A stretch of 64,000 bases of DNA. It comes from JAEUMG01 sp046349315. Lineage in GTDB: Bacteria > Pseudomonadota > Alphaproteobacteria > Rhizobiales > Aestuariivirgaceae. The position numbers and the translations under genes were made by a program. The stretch lies in assembly GCA_046349315.1 (NCBI GenBank), contig JAXMCQ010000005.1, positions 62,001 to 126,000 of the forward strand. Reading direction: 5' to 3'. This document shows, one piece after another, positions 46,700 to 55,627 of this stretch; the first letter of the stretch is position 1, and each line of letters starts with the position of its first letter. The notes beneath the pieces were generated by a model that had not been told where the DNA came from, made no database searches, and saw only the letters and a list, made by a program, of their open reading frames with translations.

Positions 46700-47839
46700 T
46701 TATTTTGGAACCTTTGGCAAGTCGCCCAGCGCGTCAAGCACCAGCGAATGGAAATGGTGCAGCCCGTGCTCGGAAATATAGGTCCGATCCTTATCCACAA
46801 TGAACCGGCCTTGCGCATAGGCCTTGGAATGGAGCCCGCGCTGTACGCTTTCGACGAGGCCGATATCTTCGGGTTGCAGGACCTTGTCGATATATTCGAT
46901 GGCACTCCATTCGCATTCAGACGGCTTCTCCTCGGTGAGGAACACATCGAAATGTTCAAGCGTCGTCTCAGGGCCGGTCGGCATGATGTGCAGCACCGTG
47001 ACATTTGGCGTGCCCGGGAAAATGTTGAAGGTCACATTCGGCCACAGCCACCAGGCCGCGAAATCGCGCTCTTCGCCGGCGTCGAATTTATAGGCCGTAT
47101 TGTCCGGCCGCCCCGGCGGTGAGATGTGGCTTGAATAGATGCCATAGGTCTTGGTGCGATATTTCTGGATGTCGACGAGATCGACAAAAGCCGGATGCGC
47201 CACCGAGCAGTGGTAGCACTCGAGGAAATTATCGACGACATTCTTCCAGTTTGCCTTGAGCTGATAGGTAAGCCGGTGCGCGAATTTGAGTTTCTCGGGC
47301 TCGGCACAGAAGCTACGCATCTCGCGATCGAGATCGCCTGTCTGCTCCTTGAGGGTGGTCGCATTCGGATCGAGATTGACGAAAACGAAGCCTGCGAATT
47401 CTTCGAGCCGCACTTGCTTGAGATTGAACTCGTTCGCATCGAAATTCTGGACTCGCTTCTGTCCGGTCGCCGTGCGCAATCGCCCGTCCATGTGATAGGT
47501 CCAGGCGTGGTAGGGGCAGACGATCATCTTCGCCTTGCCGCAGCCTGTCAGCAACTCATGAGCGCGGTGCGAACAGACATTGTAGAAGGCACGCAAGATG
47601 CCATCGGCACCGCGCGTCACCGCGATATTCTGGTCACCGATCATGCAGGTGACGAAGGAATTGGGCTCGGCGACCTGGCTCACATGGCAGACAAAGTTCC
47701 AGGACTTGAAGAAGATCGCTTCTTGCTCGCGCTCGTATATGTCGCGGTCGATATAATACTGGGCGGGGATGGTGTATGATCTCTCGGGGTCGCGGTCGAA
47801 CTTTCCAATGTCGCAGACATGGCGCGGAATCACATTCAT
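46700..47839 (-). CDS. Rieske non-haem iron oxygenase, GbcA/CntA-like
   Basis: The 379-residue alpha subunit has a Rieske cluster site NVCSHRAHELL and IVCPYHAWTYH (C-x-H and C-x2-H). The mononuclear iron site is in VVDNFLECYHCSVAHPAFVD. The closest groups known to me demethylate or cleave quaternary amines (glycine betaine GbcA, carnitine CntA, stachydrine Stc2). ATG 47839 has GGAG at normal distance. No matching reductase is beside it. A BetI-like regulator and Pot-type transporter lie a few kilobases upstream on the same side, which supports an amine substrate. Confidence 0.85.
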   Translation of the reverse strand: MNVIPRHVCDIGKFDRDPERSYTIPAQYYIDRDIYEREQEAIFFKSWNFVCHVSQVAEPNSFVTCMIGDQNIAVTRGADGILRAFYNVCSHRAHELLTGCGKAKMIVCPYHAWTYHMDGRLRTATGQKRVQNFDANEFNLKQVRLEEFAGFVFVNLDPNATTLKEQTGDLDREMRSFCAEPEKLKFAHRLTYQLKANWKNVVDNFLECYHCSVAHPAFVDLVDIQKYRTKTYGIYSSHISPPGRPDNTAYKFDAGEERDFAAWWLWPNVTFNIFPGTPNVTVLHIMPTGPETTLEHFDVFLTEEKPSECEWSAIEYIDKVLQPEDIGLVESVQRGLHSKAYAQGRFIVDKDRTYISEHGLHHFHSLVLDALGDLPKVPK

Positions 47840-47874
47840 GAGCGATCTCCTTCCCTGGCTTTTGGGGCAGGCTA

Positions 47875-48856
47875 TCAAGCCCTGATCTGCAACACAATCT
47901 TGCCGGTCATACCCCCTGCCTCAATTAGCTGGTGCGACTCGGCAACCTGCTGCAGCGGCAGGCAATGCGAGACATGGACGCTGAGCTTGCCGGCCGACAC
48001 CATGGAAAGGCAGGCGCCGCTCGGTAAGACCACGCCACATCGGCAGCAGCATCATTTCAGCGACGACCGAGAGATTGTTGTTATAGGCGGTGAGCACTTC
48101 GTCATCGCCCGCAAGCCCGATCAAGGTGACGATTCGACCATAGGGAACCATGCAGGCATAGGTCCGCTTGAGAACATCAGCGCCGGCATTGTCGAGTGCA
48201 ACGTCCACGCCCTTGCCGCCGGACCACGCCAGTGCCTGCGCGACGAAATCCTCGCGGCGATAATCGATGCAGAGGTCAGCGCCAAGCGCCATTGCAAATT
48301 TTGCCTTCTCCGGCGAACTGACTGTTGTCGCGACCCGTGCACCAGCAAGTCTTGCCAGCTGGATCGCGATGTGACCCGTACCGCCGGCTCCGCCATGGAT
48401 GAGAACATGATCGCCCGGCTCGACCTTTGCGCGCCAGTTCAGCGATTCCCATGCCGTGATTGCAACGAGCGCAAGTGCTGCGGCCTGTTCGAAGCTCACG
48501 TTGTCGGGGATAGCGGCAAGCTGGCTCTCGGGGACTACAGCATATTCGGCATAGGTGCCGAACTCTCCACCAATTCCGCCATTGCAGAAGGCGACCCGCA
48601 TTCCCGGGTTAACCAATGTGACCCCGCTCCCGACCGCTTCAACGGTCCCGGCGCCGTCATGGCCAAGAACGAGCGGCGCCGGTCCTTCGACATAGCCCCC
48701 AAGCTGGCGAAAGAAGCAGTCAGCCGGATTAACGCTCGCTGCCGAGAGCCTGACCAGAACATCGCGCGGCCCACGCGGCCAGCTGAACTCGACAGTCCGC
48801 TCTGCGAGCACGTCCACGCCGCCCCTGTCGGTCGCGACAATCGCCCGCATCTTCAT
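47875..48856 (-). pseudogene. quinone-oxidoreductase-like MDR protein, frameshifted
   Basis: The frame from ATG 48856 encodes a normal medium-chain dehydrogenase/reductase: GHDGAGTVEAVGSGVTLVNP, then HVLIHGGAGGTGHIAIQLAR for NADPH. It stays good to about LLPMWRGLTERR. The remaining codons to 47921 are unlike the family. A second frame from about 48,004 to TGA 47875 gives MVSAGKLSVHVSHCLPLQQV and AESHQLIEAGGMTGKIVLQI, the expected MDR C-terminus. A single indel, probably with a small deletion, near 48,005-48,030 explains this. No zinc-binding set is evident, fitting the quinone oxidoreductase group. Confidence 0.7.
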
Positions 48857-48860
48857 GAGT

Positions 48861-49718
48861 TCACCGTGCGGTCTTCCGCAATTGTCGGATGTACCAGACC
48901 ATGATGACGGTCAGGCAGGCGAAGACAGCACAGGCAAGAATGACGGCCGAGACGGCGAGCCGTGGCGTGCCGGCCGAGCGCAAGCTGAGCCACATCAGCA
49001 CCGGCAATGTCTGTGTATCGCGGTCGGTAAGGAATAGTGCCATCACGAATTCATTGAGCGAGATGACGAAAGCGAAAAGTGCCGAGGAGATGATGCCGGT
49101 CGAAACCGAGGGCACGACGATTTCGAAGAAGGTTTGCAAGGGCTTGCCGCCGAGATCATAGGAGGCCTCGACGATCCGATGGTCGATGGTCCGGAAGGTC
49201 GCCTCCATCAGCATGAAGACGAGTGGCATCGCCCATAATGAATGTGCGATCATCAAGAGCAATCGCGAGCCGTAGAGCTGGAAGCCGAATATCTTGATTC
49301 CGCCAAAGGCGATCGCCACGCCCAGGCCCAGCACGACACCCGGCATGAAGAGCGGCAGCATGATGATGAGATAGAGGGCATTCTTGAACGGGATCGGATA
49401 GCGCTCGAAAGCCCAGGCCGCGAGCACGCCCGACGTGGTGGCAATGATCGTGGTCCCGATTGCAACGATGAGGCTGTTGAGAAGCGCCCCGGTGAATTGC
49501 GGGCTGCCGAGGAAATCCTTGTACCACTTGAGCGACCAGGTGGCGATCGGAAAGCGGATCATGTTCGCATCGTTGAACGACATGATCAGCGTCACCACGA
49601 TCGGGATCAGGATATAGCCGACGATCAGGATGGTGAAGGCAATCGACAGCACCTTGAGGAGTTTCGGTTGCAATCCCGTGTCGTGGTCGAGGCGCCGTGC
49701 GGCCGCAAGCTCAGGCAT
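48861..49718 (-). CDS. spermidine/putrescine-type ABC permease (PotC-like)
   Basis: The 285-residue protein has six membrane spans and the coupling motif EASYDLGGKPLQTFFEIVVP. It belongs to the PotC half of polyamine-type importers. ATG 49718 overlaps the PotB-like gene by eight bases; ATG 49739 is possible. The operon order is binding protein, ATPase, PotB, PotC. It is followed at once by the damaged MDR gene. Confidence 0.9.
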   Translation of the reverse strand: MPELAAARRLDHDTGLQPKLLKVLSIAFTILIVGYILIPIVVTLIMSFNDANMIRFPIATWSLKWYKDFLGSPQFTGALLNSLIVAIGTTIIATTSGVLAAWAFERYPIPFKNALYLIIMLPLFMPGVVLGLGVAIAFGGIKIFGFQLYGSRLLLMIAHSLWAMPLVFMLMEATFRTIDHRIVEASYDLGGKPLQTFFEIVVPSVSTGIISSALFAFVISLNEFVMALFLTDRDTQTLPVLMWLSLRSAGTPRLAVSAVILACAVFACLTVIMVWYIRQLRKTAR

Positions 49719-50622
49719 GGAACGATGTCCGCTTGGCATTAAGGCTGCGCGTGAACATCATCACGACGGCGACCGCCACCACCAGGATCATCGAAAAAGC
49801 CGAAGCCAGTGGCCAGTTGGATTTGCCCAGCATCTGCTCTTGGATCAGATAGCCCATGGTCCACAATGTATCGGGACCGAGGGCCGAGGGCGTCGCATAC
49901 GTGCCCATGGCCCAGATGAAGGACTGGGCAAAGGCAACGAGGATCCCGGTCCAGGTCAAAGGCAGCAGCACTTCCCGAAATGTCGTGAAGGGCTTGGCAC
50001 CAAGATCGCCGCTTGCCTCGAGGAGGCGCTTGTCGATGCCGTCGAGGATTGACAGGAGGATGAAGAAGCAGAAGGGCAATGTGACATAGACGAGCCCGAC
50101 GAAGGCTGCGAATTCCGTATACATCAGGCTGATCTTCTCGGAGAGGATGCCTGCCGATGTCAGCGCATAGGAGAGGAGCCCGTTTTTCGGGAAGAACATC
50201 CACCAGCCAAAGATGATGGAGATTTCCGAAATGAGCAGCGGACACAGCGCCAGTCCGATGAAGGCGAGACGCCAGCGCGCCGGCTTGAGCCACACCAGCA
50301 TCGCAAAGCCATAGCCGATCACCAGCGTTGCGAGCGACGCCATCAGCGAAAGCTTCACCGTGGTCCAGATGGCGGTGACGAAACGCTCTTCGGTGAGAAG
50401 TTGGACATAATGGCGCGCCGTGAAACCGGGAACATAAAGACGCTGCGGCTCATGCTCGTTGAAGCTCATGCGCAGCATGAGCAGCATCGGGATACCAAAA
50501 AAGATGATCGAGATGACGAGGGCGGGCGACATGAGCGCCCAGGGCAACAGACGTTCAACGCGGCGGGCGCGGCGGGCCTCGGCCGTCAATGCCGGCGCAT
50601 GGGCCTCGGTGACCGCGGTCAT
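49711..50622 (-). CDS. spermidine/putrescine-type ABC permease (PotB-like)
   Basis: The 303-residue protein has six spans and the motif EASGDLGAKPFTTFREVLLP for contact with the ATPase. The N-terminal LLPWALMSPALVISIIFFGI is a typical first span. It overlaps the ATPase gene by four bases (ATGA). With its partner it forms the membrane channel of a PotABCD-like importer for a polyamine, amine or similar cation. Confidence 0.9.
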   Translation of the reverse strand: MTAVTEAHAPALTAEARRARRVERLLPWALMSPALVISIIFFGIPMLLMLRMSFNEHEPQRLYVPGFTARHYVQLLTEERFVTAIWTTVKLSLMASLATLVIGYGFAMLVWLKPARWRLAFIGLALCPLLISEISIIFGWWMFFPKNGLLSYALTSAGILSEKISLMYTEFAAFVGLVYVTLPFCFFILLSILDGIDKRLLEASGDLGAKPFTTFREVLLPLTWTGILVAFAQSFIWAMGTYATPSALGPDTLWTMGYLIQEQMLGKSNWPLASAFSMILVVAVAVVMMFTRSLNAKRTSFHA

Positions 50623-51668
50623 TGAAAGACCGACATGTGGGCGCTGTCCCAGCCGACGAGGCAGCGCTGGCCGGGGCTGAAACGCTCCGGCCCGGCATAG
50701 TCGCAGAAGAGTTCGAGTGCGCCGGACTTGAAATGATAGCGATAGAAGTCACCCAGGAACTCGGCAAAGGCGACATTGGCGGCAATACGGTTCTCGGCAT
50801 TGGCTGCCGCATCACCCATGACGACGCGCGAGGGGCGCACATAAAGCCGCCACTCCCCTGCCCCCGGCGGTTTGGCGAGCGTGAGATCGACCGGCTCGCC
50901 CGCCTTGTCCTTCACTTCGCCATTTTGGATCGTCACCGGCAGGCAGCAGGATTCACCAATAAAGGTGAAGACGAATTCGCTCTTCGGTGCGTGGAAAACC
51001 TGGTCGGGCTTGTCGATCTGGACGATATGTCCCTTGTTCATGACTGCGACCCGGCTCGACATGGCCATCGCTTCGCCCTGGTCGTGCGTCACATAGATCG
51101 CGCTGAATCCGAGTTCGTCATGCAACCGCTTGATCTCGGCACGCAATTGCAAGCGCAGTGAGAGATCCAATGCAGATAGCGGCTCGTCGAAAAGCAGAAT
51201 TGCCGGCCTCAGTGCCATCGAGCGGGCCAATGCGACACGCTGTTTCTGACCGCCCGACAATTGCGCCGGATAGCGCTCTTCAAAACCGGTCAATCGCACC
51301 ATGGCCAGCGCATCCTTGACGCGCTTTTCGCTCTCGCCCTTGTCGATTTTGTGCATCTTGAGGCCGTAGACGACATTCTCGGCCACCGTCTTGTGCGGAA
51401 AGAGCGCTCCCGTCTGGAAGATTGTTGCGGTGTCGCGCGCGTAGGGGGGAAGATGATCGACACGCCGGCCATTGATGCGGATTTCGCCCGAGTCTGGGCG
51501 TTCGAAGCCGCCGATCAGGCGCAAGGTAGACGTCTTACCCGAGCCCGAGGGCCCAAGCAGCGTCAGAAATTCGCCCTTCGCGACCGTGAGTGACACATCG
51601 TCAACGGCCGTAACCAAGCCGTAGGTTCTGCGAATATGATCGAGTTCCAGCGCAGGCGCTGTTGTCAC
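50619..51668 (-). CDS. spermidine/putrescine-type ABC ATPase (PotA-like)
   Basis: The 349-residue ATPase has GPSGSGKTSTLRLIGGFERP, LSGGQKQRVALARSMALRP and LLFDEPLSALDLSLRLQLRA. A C-terminal TOBE-like domain follows (about 240-349). The start is GTG 51668 behind GGGAGGGAAGG. A 14-bp terminator hairpin separates it from the binding-protein gene, so it is probably made in lower amount. Confidence 0.92.
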   Translation of the reverse strand: MTTAPALELDHIRRTYGLVTAVDDVSLTVAKGEFLTLLGPSGSGKTSTLRLIGGFERPDSGEIRINGRRVDHLPPYARDTATIFQTGALFPHKTVAENVVYGLKMHKIDKGESEKRVKDALAMVRLTGFEERYPAQLSGGQKQRVALARSMALRPAILLFDEPLSALDLSLRLQLRAEIKRLHDELGFSAIYVTHDQGEAMAMSSRVAVMNKGHIVQIDKPDQVFHAPKSEFVFTFIGESCCLPVTIQNGEVKDKAGEPVDLTLAKPPGAGEWRLYVRPSRVVMGDAAANAENRIAANVAFAEFLGDFYRYHFKSGALELFCDYAGPERFSPGQRCLVGWDSAHMSVFQ

Positions 51669-51704
51669 GTTCCCTTCCCTCCCGCCGGCTTTCCGGTCTT
51701 GTCG

Positions 51705-51736
51705 AAACGCCCGCCCGGTTGGCCGGGCGGGCGTTT
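51705..51736. terminator. 14-bp hairpin after the binding-protein gene
   Basis: AAACGCCCGCCCGG (51705-51718) and CCGGGCGGGCGTTT (51723-51736) pair perfectly around TTGG. On the minus strand the stem ends in TTT. It lies between the binding-protein gene and the ATPase gene of one operon, so it likely causes partial termination or protects the upstream mRNA. Confidence 0.75.
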
Positions 51737-51760
51737 ATTCTTGCACGATCCGCGGCGCGA

Positions 51761-52921
51761 TCAACCCGCCGTTGTGATCTCGATGATCTTTTTAAACCGG
51801 GCGTCGATGTCGTTCCACGCCGCGCCGAGCTTGGTCCAGCCCTCGATCGTCAAAAGCTGGAACATTTTCTGATAGTCTTCATTCGATTTGGGATAGCTGT
51901 TGCCCCAATGCGGCGGCACCGCCACATCCTTGCGCGCAACGAAGATCAACGACTTGGATAGGAAGCGGTCCTGGGTTTCCTTGTCGAGGAGGAAGTTCAG
52001 GAACAGGTCCGAAAGGTCGTTATGCTTGCTGCCGCGAATCTTGAAGTACCAGTCCGTCCAGGCAGACGTGCCTTCGACCGGCACGGTGGCGCTGTAGACG
52101 CCCGGGTTCTCGTTCAGGAAGGTGAGCGCATCCGAGGAATAGCTCATCGCCGCATCGGCTTCTTCTTGATTAAGCAGATTGGCTTGCTCGGCGCCGTCCT
52201 TGAACCACTTGGCGACCTTGAGCTTCTCAAGCTCCTTGAATAGCGGCTCAGTGCCGTTCGGGTAGTCCCACATTTCCTCAAGGCCCGCCTTGGATGAGCT
52301 CATCACCGCAGGAACCGAGAGCGACCACCACCAGGCCGAACCGTCGAGCGTCGTCTTCTTGGCGAGCTTGTCGCTCCACAAAGATTTCCAGCTGTTATCG
52401 GTAATGCCGAGCGAATTCCGCATCACAAGCATCGTCGTGCCGCCACCGAAGGGAATCCCGTATTTCGCCATGTCGGCCGGCCGCGTGTCGTAGAACCAGG
52501 AATAGATCGCGTCGAGATTGGGGATCTTCGACTTGTCCTGCTCGACCCAAACGCCTTCGGCCATGCCGGAAGAGGAGACATATTCTTCGCCGACCGAAAT
52601 ATCGAAGGGCGGATTATCGGCCGGTGCCGCCTTGATCTGGCTCACCATCTGATCCCAGCCGCCGACCGTTTCGGCCTTGGTGCCGTATTTGGCGTTAAAC
52701 GGCTCGATCACTTCCGACCTGAACACCTGTTCGTAGTTTCCGGACCAGGAAACCGCGATCAATCCTTCGCCTTCGAAGGCAGCCTTGGCGCTGGTGACGG
52801 GCGCGCGGCCGATTATGGCCGGGGCTGCCATGAATACACCGGCACCGAGTGCCATTTTGCTGGCACCGGTCAAAAGCCCGCGGCGGCTGAGCGACAAACG
52901 TGGATTCTTCGCCTTACTCAT
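51761..52921 (-). CDS. Pot-type ABC transporter, periplasmic binding protein (Tat signal)
   Basis: The 386-residue protein starts MSKAKNPRLSLSRRGLLTGA, a Tat-type signal (S-R-R-G-L-L) followed by MALGAGVFMAAPAIIGRAP. The mature part is of the PotD/extracellular-solute-binding type, with LIAVSWSGNYEQVFRSEVIE and WWWSLSVPAVMSSSKAG. ATG 52921 has GGGAGG at seven bases. It is the first gene of the Pot-type operon and is divergent from the BetI-like regulator. Substrate not proven; amines are likely. Confidence 0.9.
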   Translation of the reverse strand: MSKAKNPRLSLSRRGLLTGASKMALGAGVFMAAPAIIGRAPVTSAKAAFEGEGLIAVSWSGNYEQVFRSEVIEPFNAKYGTKAETVGGWDQMVSQIKAAPADNPPFDISVGEEYVSSSGMAEGVWVEQDKSKIPNLDAIYSWFYDTRPADMAKYGIPFGGGTTMLVMRNSLGITDNSWKSLWSDKLAKKTTLDGSAWWWSLSVPAVMSSSKAGLEEMWDYPNGTEPLFKELEKLKVAKWFKDGAEQANLLNQEEADAAMSYSSDALTFLNENPGVYSATVPVEGTSAWTDWYFKIRGSKHNDLSDLFLNFLLDKETQDRFLSKSLIFVARKDVAVPPHWGNSYPKSNEDYQKMFQLLTIEGWTKLGAAWNDIDARFKKIIEITTAG

Positions 52922-52994
52922 TCGAAAACCTCCCAAATATTATAGTTGTAGAGAAATCTAGCGCCGGGAAGCCGGGGGCCGTCAAGGATTTTTA

Positions 52995-53010
52995 TTGGAC
53001 GGCCGTCCAA
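52995..53010. promoter_or_regulatory. TetR/BetI-type operator palindrome
   Basis: TTGGACGGCCGTCCAA is a perfect 16-base palindrome in the divergent region between the Pot-type operon and the BetI-like gene. It resembles the BetI box (TTGGAC and GTCCAA half-sites) known from choline genes. It is 35 bases before the regulator start and 74 from the binding-protein start, so one site could control both directions. Confidence 0.65.
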
Positions 53011-53045
53011 GAACCCGGATAGGCTCTCCTCCGAGGGAGAGTAAG

Positions 53046-53684
53046 ATGCCCAAGCTTGGCATGGCGCCGGTCCGCCGCAAGCAATTGATCGACGCTGCGA
53101 TCGCCGCGATCCATGACTTTGGATTTGCCGACGCCACCGTTGCGCGCATCGCCGCAAAGGCTGGCGTTTCGACTGGCATCGTGCATCACTACTTTGCCGA
53201 CAAGAACGACCTTCTTGCGGCAACCATGCGTGCCCTTCTTGAGATTTTACGCCGCGAGGCCGTCGAACGACTGAAGCTCGCCCGTGACCCCCGCGCCCGC
53301 GTCGATGCCGTCATCCATGCCTCGTTCGGCGATGCGCAATTCGGGGAGGAAGTCTTCTCCGCCTGGCTCGCGCTTTATGGCAATGCGCGCACCTCCGACC
53401 GTCTGCAGCGGATCTTGCGCATCTATCACCGCCGGCTCGATTCGAACCTGCGCCACGACCTGACAGCACTTGTCGGAAAGAACTCGGCCCGTTCAGTGGC
53501 ACTCAATATCGCCGCACTGATCGACGGCCTGTGGCTCCGCTATGCCTTGACCGGGCGCCCGGACAATCCGGAAACGCCGCGCGCGCTCACCCGCGATTAT
53601 CTCGATGCAAAGCTTGTCGCCTTGAACGGCGTGGTTCTCAGTGCAGAGCCTGGTCATCGGGAGGCGGCTTTGCTCCGGTCATGA
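53046..53684 (+). CDS. BetI-like TetR-family repressor
   Basis: BetI represses choline-to-betaine genes and is released by choline. The 212-residue protein starts MPKLGMAPVRRKQLIDAAIA, very close to the BetI N-terminus. Its helix-turn-helix is ATVARIAAKAGVSTGIVHHY. GAGGGAGAG precedes ATG 53046. The frame could open at 52995 but that would read through the operator. No betA/betB genes lie next to it; instead it faces the Pot-type transporter. Its 3' end overlaps the convergent frcA-like gene by 47 bases. Confidence 0.85.
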   Translation: MPKLGMAPVRRKQLIDAAIAAIHDFGFADATVARIAAKAGVSTGIVHHYFADKNDLLAATMRALLEILRREAVERLKLARDPRARVDAVIHASFGDAQFGEEVFSAWLALYGNARTSDRLQRILRIYHRRLDSNLRHDLTALVGKNSARSVALNIAALIDGLWLRYALTGRPDNPETPRALTRDYLDAKLVALNGVVLSAEPGHREAALLRS

Positions 53685-54417
53685 AGCCAACCGCGTCCGA
53701 CATGGTATGTTTCTTGGGATCGATGACGCAAAGCCGCTTGCCCAGGCGGTGAATATGGATGCGGTCCGCCACTTCGAAGACATGCGGCATGTTGTGGCTG
53801 ATCAGCACGATCGGCAACCCGCGGCGTTTGACGTCGAGAATGAGTTCGAGCACACGCCGCGATTCCTTAACGCCCAGAGCCGCGGTCGGCTCGTCCATGA
53901 TTATGACCTTCGAGCCGAAAGCGGCGGCGCGCGCGACCGCAACACCTTGACGCTGGCCGCCTGAGAGCGTTTCAACCGGTTGGCTGATATTCTGGATGGT
54001 GAGAAGTCCGAGTTCGGTCAGCTTGTCGCGTGCAATTTTCGCCATGAGCGAGCGATCGAGCCGGCGGAAAATGCGGCCAGTCCAGTCCGGTTTGCGCAAT
54101 TCGCGGCCGAGAAACATGTTATCGGCAATCGACAACGCCGGCGACAGGGCGAGGTTCTGATAAACCGTCTCGATCCCGGCAGAACGGGCATCGATCGGCG
54201 ACTTGAAGTTGACGGAGCTGCCTTCCAAACGGATTTCTCCGGCGTCGGGAATGACGGCACCACACAGCGCCTTGATGAGCGTCGATTTTCCCGCGCCATT
54301 ATCGCCAATGACGGCAAGGATTTCGCCGCGCCGCAATTCGAAATCGGCATGATCGAGTGCCACAACGCGGCCATAGCGCTTGTTGAGCTGGCGGGCTTCC
54401 AAGACGATGTCGCTCAT
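53638..54417 (-). CDS. frcA: fructose-type ABC transporter, ATP-binding protein
   Basis: The 259-residue ATPase is a single-domain member of the CUT2 sugar family, like FrcA, not the double RbsA type. Motifs: VIGDNGAGKSTLIKALCGAV, ETLSGGQRQGVAVARAAAFG and VIIMDEPTAALGVKESRRVL. ATG 54417 overlaps frcC by four bases. It is the last gene of frcB-frcC-frcA. The 3' end runs into the convergent betI-like gene. Confidence 0.9.
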   Translation of the reverse strand: MSDIVLEARQLNKRYGRVVALDHADFELRRGEILAVIGDNGAGKSTLIKALCGAVIPDAGEIRLEGSSVNFKSPIDARSAGIETVYQNLALSPALSIADNMFLGRELRKPDWTGRIFRRLDRSLMAKIARDKLTELGLLTIQNISQPVETLSGGQRQGVAVARAAAFGSKVIIMDEPTAALGVKESRRVLELILDVKRRGLPIVLISHNMPHVFEVADRIHIHRLGKRLCVIDPKKHTMSDAVGFMTGAKPPPDDQALH

Positions 54418-55529
54418 GCCGAGAGTTTCCTGATCCACTGGTCGATCGTAACAGCGACGATGATCAACACGCCGACGGCGAAATCCTGCCACAGGAGTTC
54501 CAGGCCGCTGAGCGCGAGGCCGTTGCGGAAGACGCCCACGATCAAGGCGCCGAACAGGGTGCCGACAATAGAGCCGCGACCGCCAAAGAGGCTGGTGCCA
54601 CCGATCACCACGGCGGTGATCGAATCGAGATTGGCCGTAAGCCCGGCTTGCGGGCTGACGCCGCCGATGCGCCCTATCAAGACCCAGGCGGCAATGCCGC
54701 AGATGAGCCCCGCCAGTGCATAGACGGCAATTAATGTGCGGTTGGTATTGATACCGGAGAGGCGCGCGGCATCGGGATCATCGCCCGTTGCATAGACATG
54801 CCGCCCGAAGGCTGTCCGGTTCAGCACATACCAGATGACCACCGCCAGCAGCACCATCAGGATCGAGCCGTAATTGACCACCCAGCCACGCAGGAACGGC
54901 AGATCGAGTCCAATGCCTTTGAAGAGGTCGTAGAGTTTGATGAGCGTTCCCGTCCACTGCAGGAAGGGCGCAACCGCCTCCATGTCCTGCTGCCGGATGG
55001 TTTCGCTGCGCGAATACCACGTGTTGAGCGCACCGAAAATGCTCCATGTGCCGAGCGTCACAATGAAGGGCGGCAATCGCAGCATCGTCACGATGAGCCC
55101 GTTGACGGCGCCGCAGGCAAGACCGACGAGCAGACCGAGCGGAAACGCGATTTCGACCGGTACGCCATAGACGACGGCAGTACGGCCCATGACCACCGAG
55201 CACAGGATCATGATCGCGCCGACGCTGAGATCGATGCCGGCGGTGAGAATGACTAGCGTTTGCGCGATGCCGAGGATCGCAATGATCGTCACTTGCTGCA
55301 GGACGACCGACAGATTGAGCGGCGAGAGGAATTTTCCGGGCGCCGCGATCGAGAAGATGACAACGCCGAGCAGCAATACAATGAACGGGATCGAGGTCGG
55401 ATAGAGGTGCAGGAAGCCCTTGATCCGCCGGATCGTGCCGCGATCCTCCTCCTCGAAGCTCGCGACTGATTGGCTGCCGGCGGCCAGTCCGCGTTCAGCA
55501 AGCGATGACCCCACCGCATCGTCGCTCAT
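54414..55529 (-). CDS. frcC: fructose-type ABC transporter, permease
   Basis: The 371-residue CUT2 permease has eight to ten spans. Family motifs are LVILTAGIDLSVGAIMILCS and AVVIGGTSLFGGRGSIVGTL. The N-terminal 35 residues are charged and cytoplasmic. It follows frcB after a terminator-like hairpin. The name rests on context and the frcB match. Confidence 0.9.
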   Translation of the reverse strand: MSDDAVGSSLAERGLAAGSQSVASFEEEDRGTIRRIKGFLHLYPTSIPFIVLLLGVVIFSIAAPGKFLSPLNLSVVLQQVTIIAILGIAQTLVILTAGIDLSVGAIMILCSVVMGRTAVVYGVPVEIAFPLGLLVGLACGAVNGLIVTMLRLPPFIVTLGTWSIFGALNTWYSRSETIRQQDMEAVAPFLQWTGTLIKLYDLFKGIGLDLPFLRGWVVNYGSILMVLLAVVIWYVLNRTAFGRHVYATGDDPDAARLSGINTNRTLIAVYALAGLICGIAAWVLIGRIGGVSPQAGLTANLDSITAVVIGGTSLFGGRGSIVGTLFGALIVGVFRNGLALSGLELLWQDFAVGVLIIVAVTIDQWIRKLSA

Positions 55530-55555
55530 AGGCTCTCCTCCCCAGGGCCTTGCAC

Positions 55556-55582
55556 AAAAAGGGGACGCCCGGAGGCGTCCCC
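55556..55582 (-). terminator. intercistronic terminator after frcB
   Basis: On the minus strand GGGGACGCC (55582-55574) pairs with GGCGTCCCC (55569-55561) around a four-base loop and is followed by TTTTT (55560-55556). It sits between frcB and frcC and should reduce transcription into frcC-frcA. Confidence 0.8.
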
Positions 55583-55627
55583 TGGCAGTCTTAGAATAGC
55601 CGGGGGTTGTCCCCGGTCAACAAGCCA

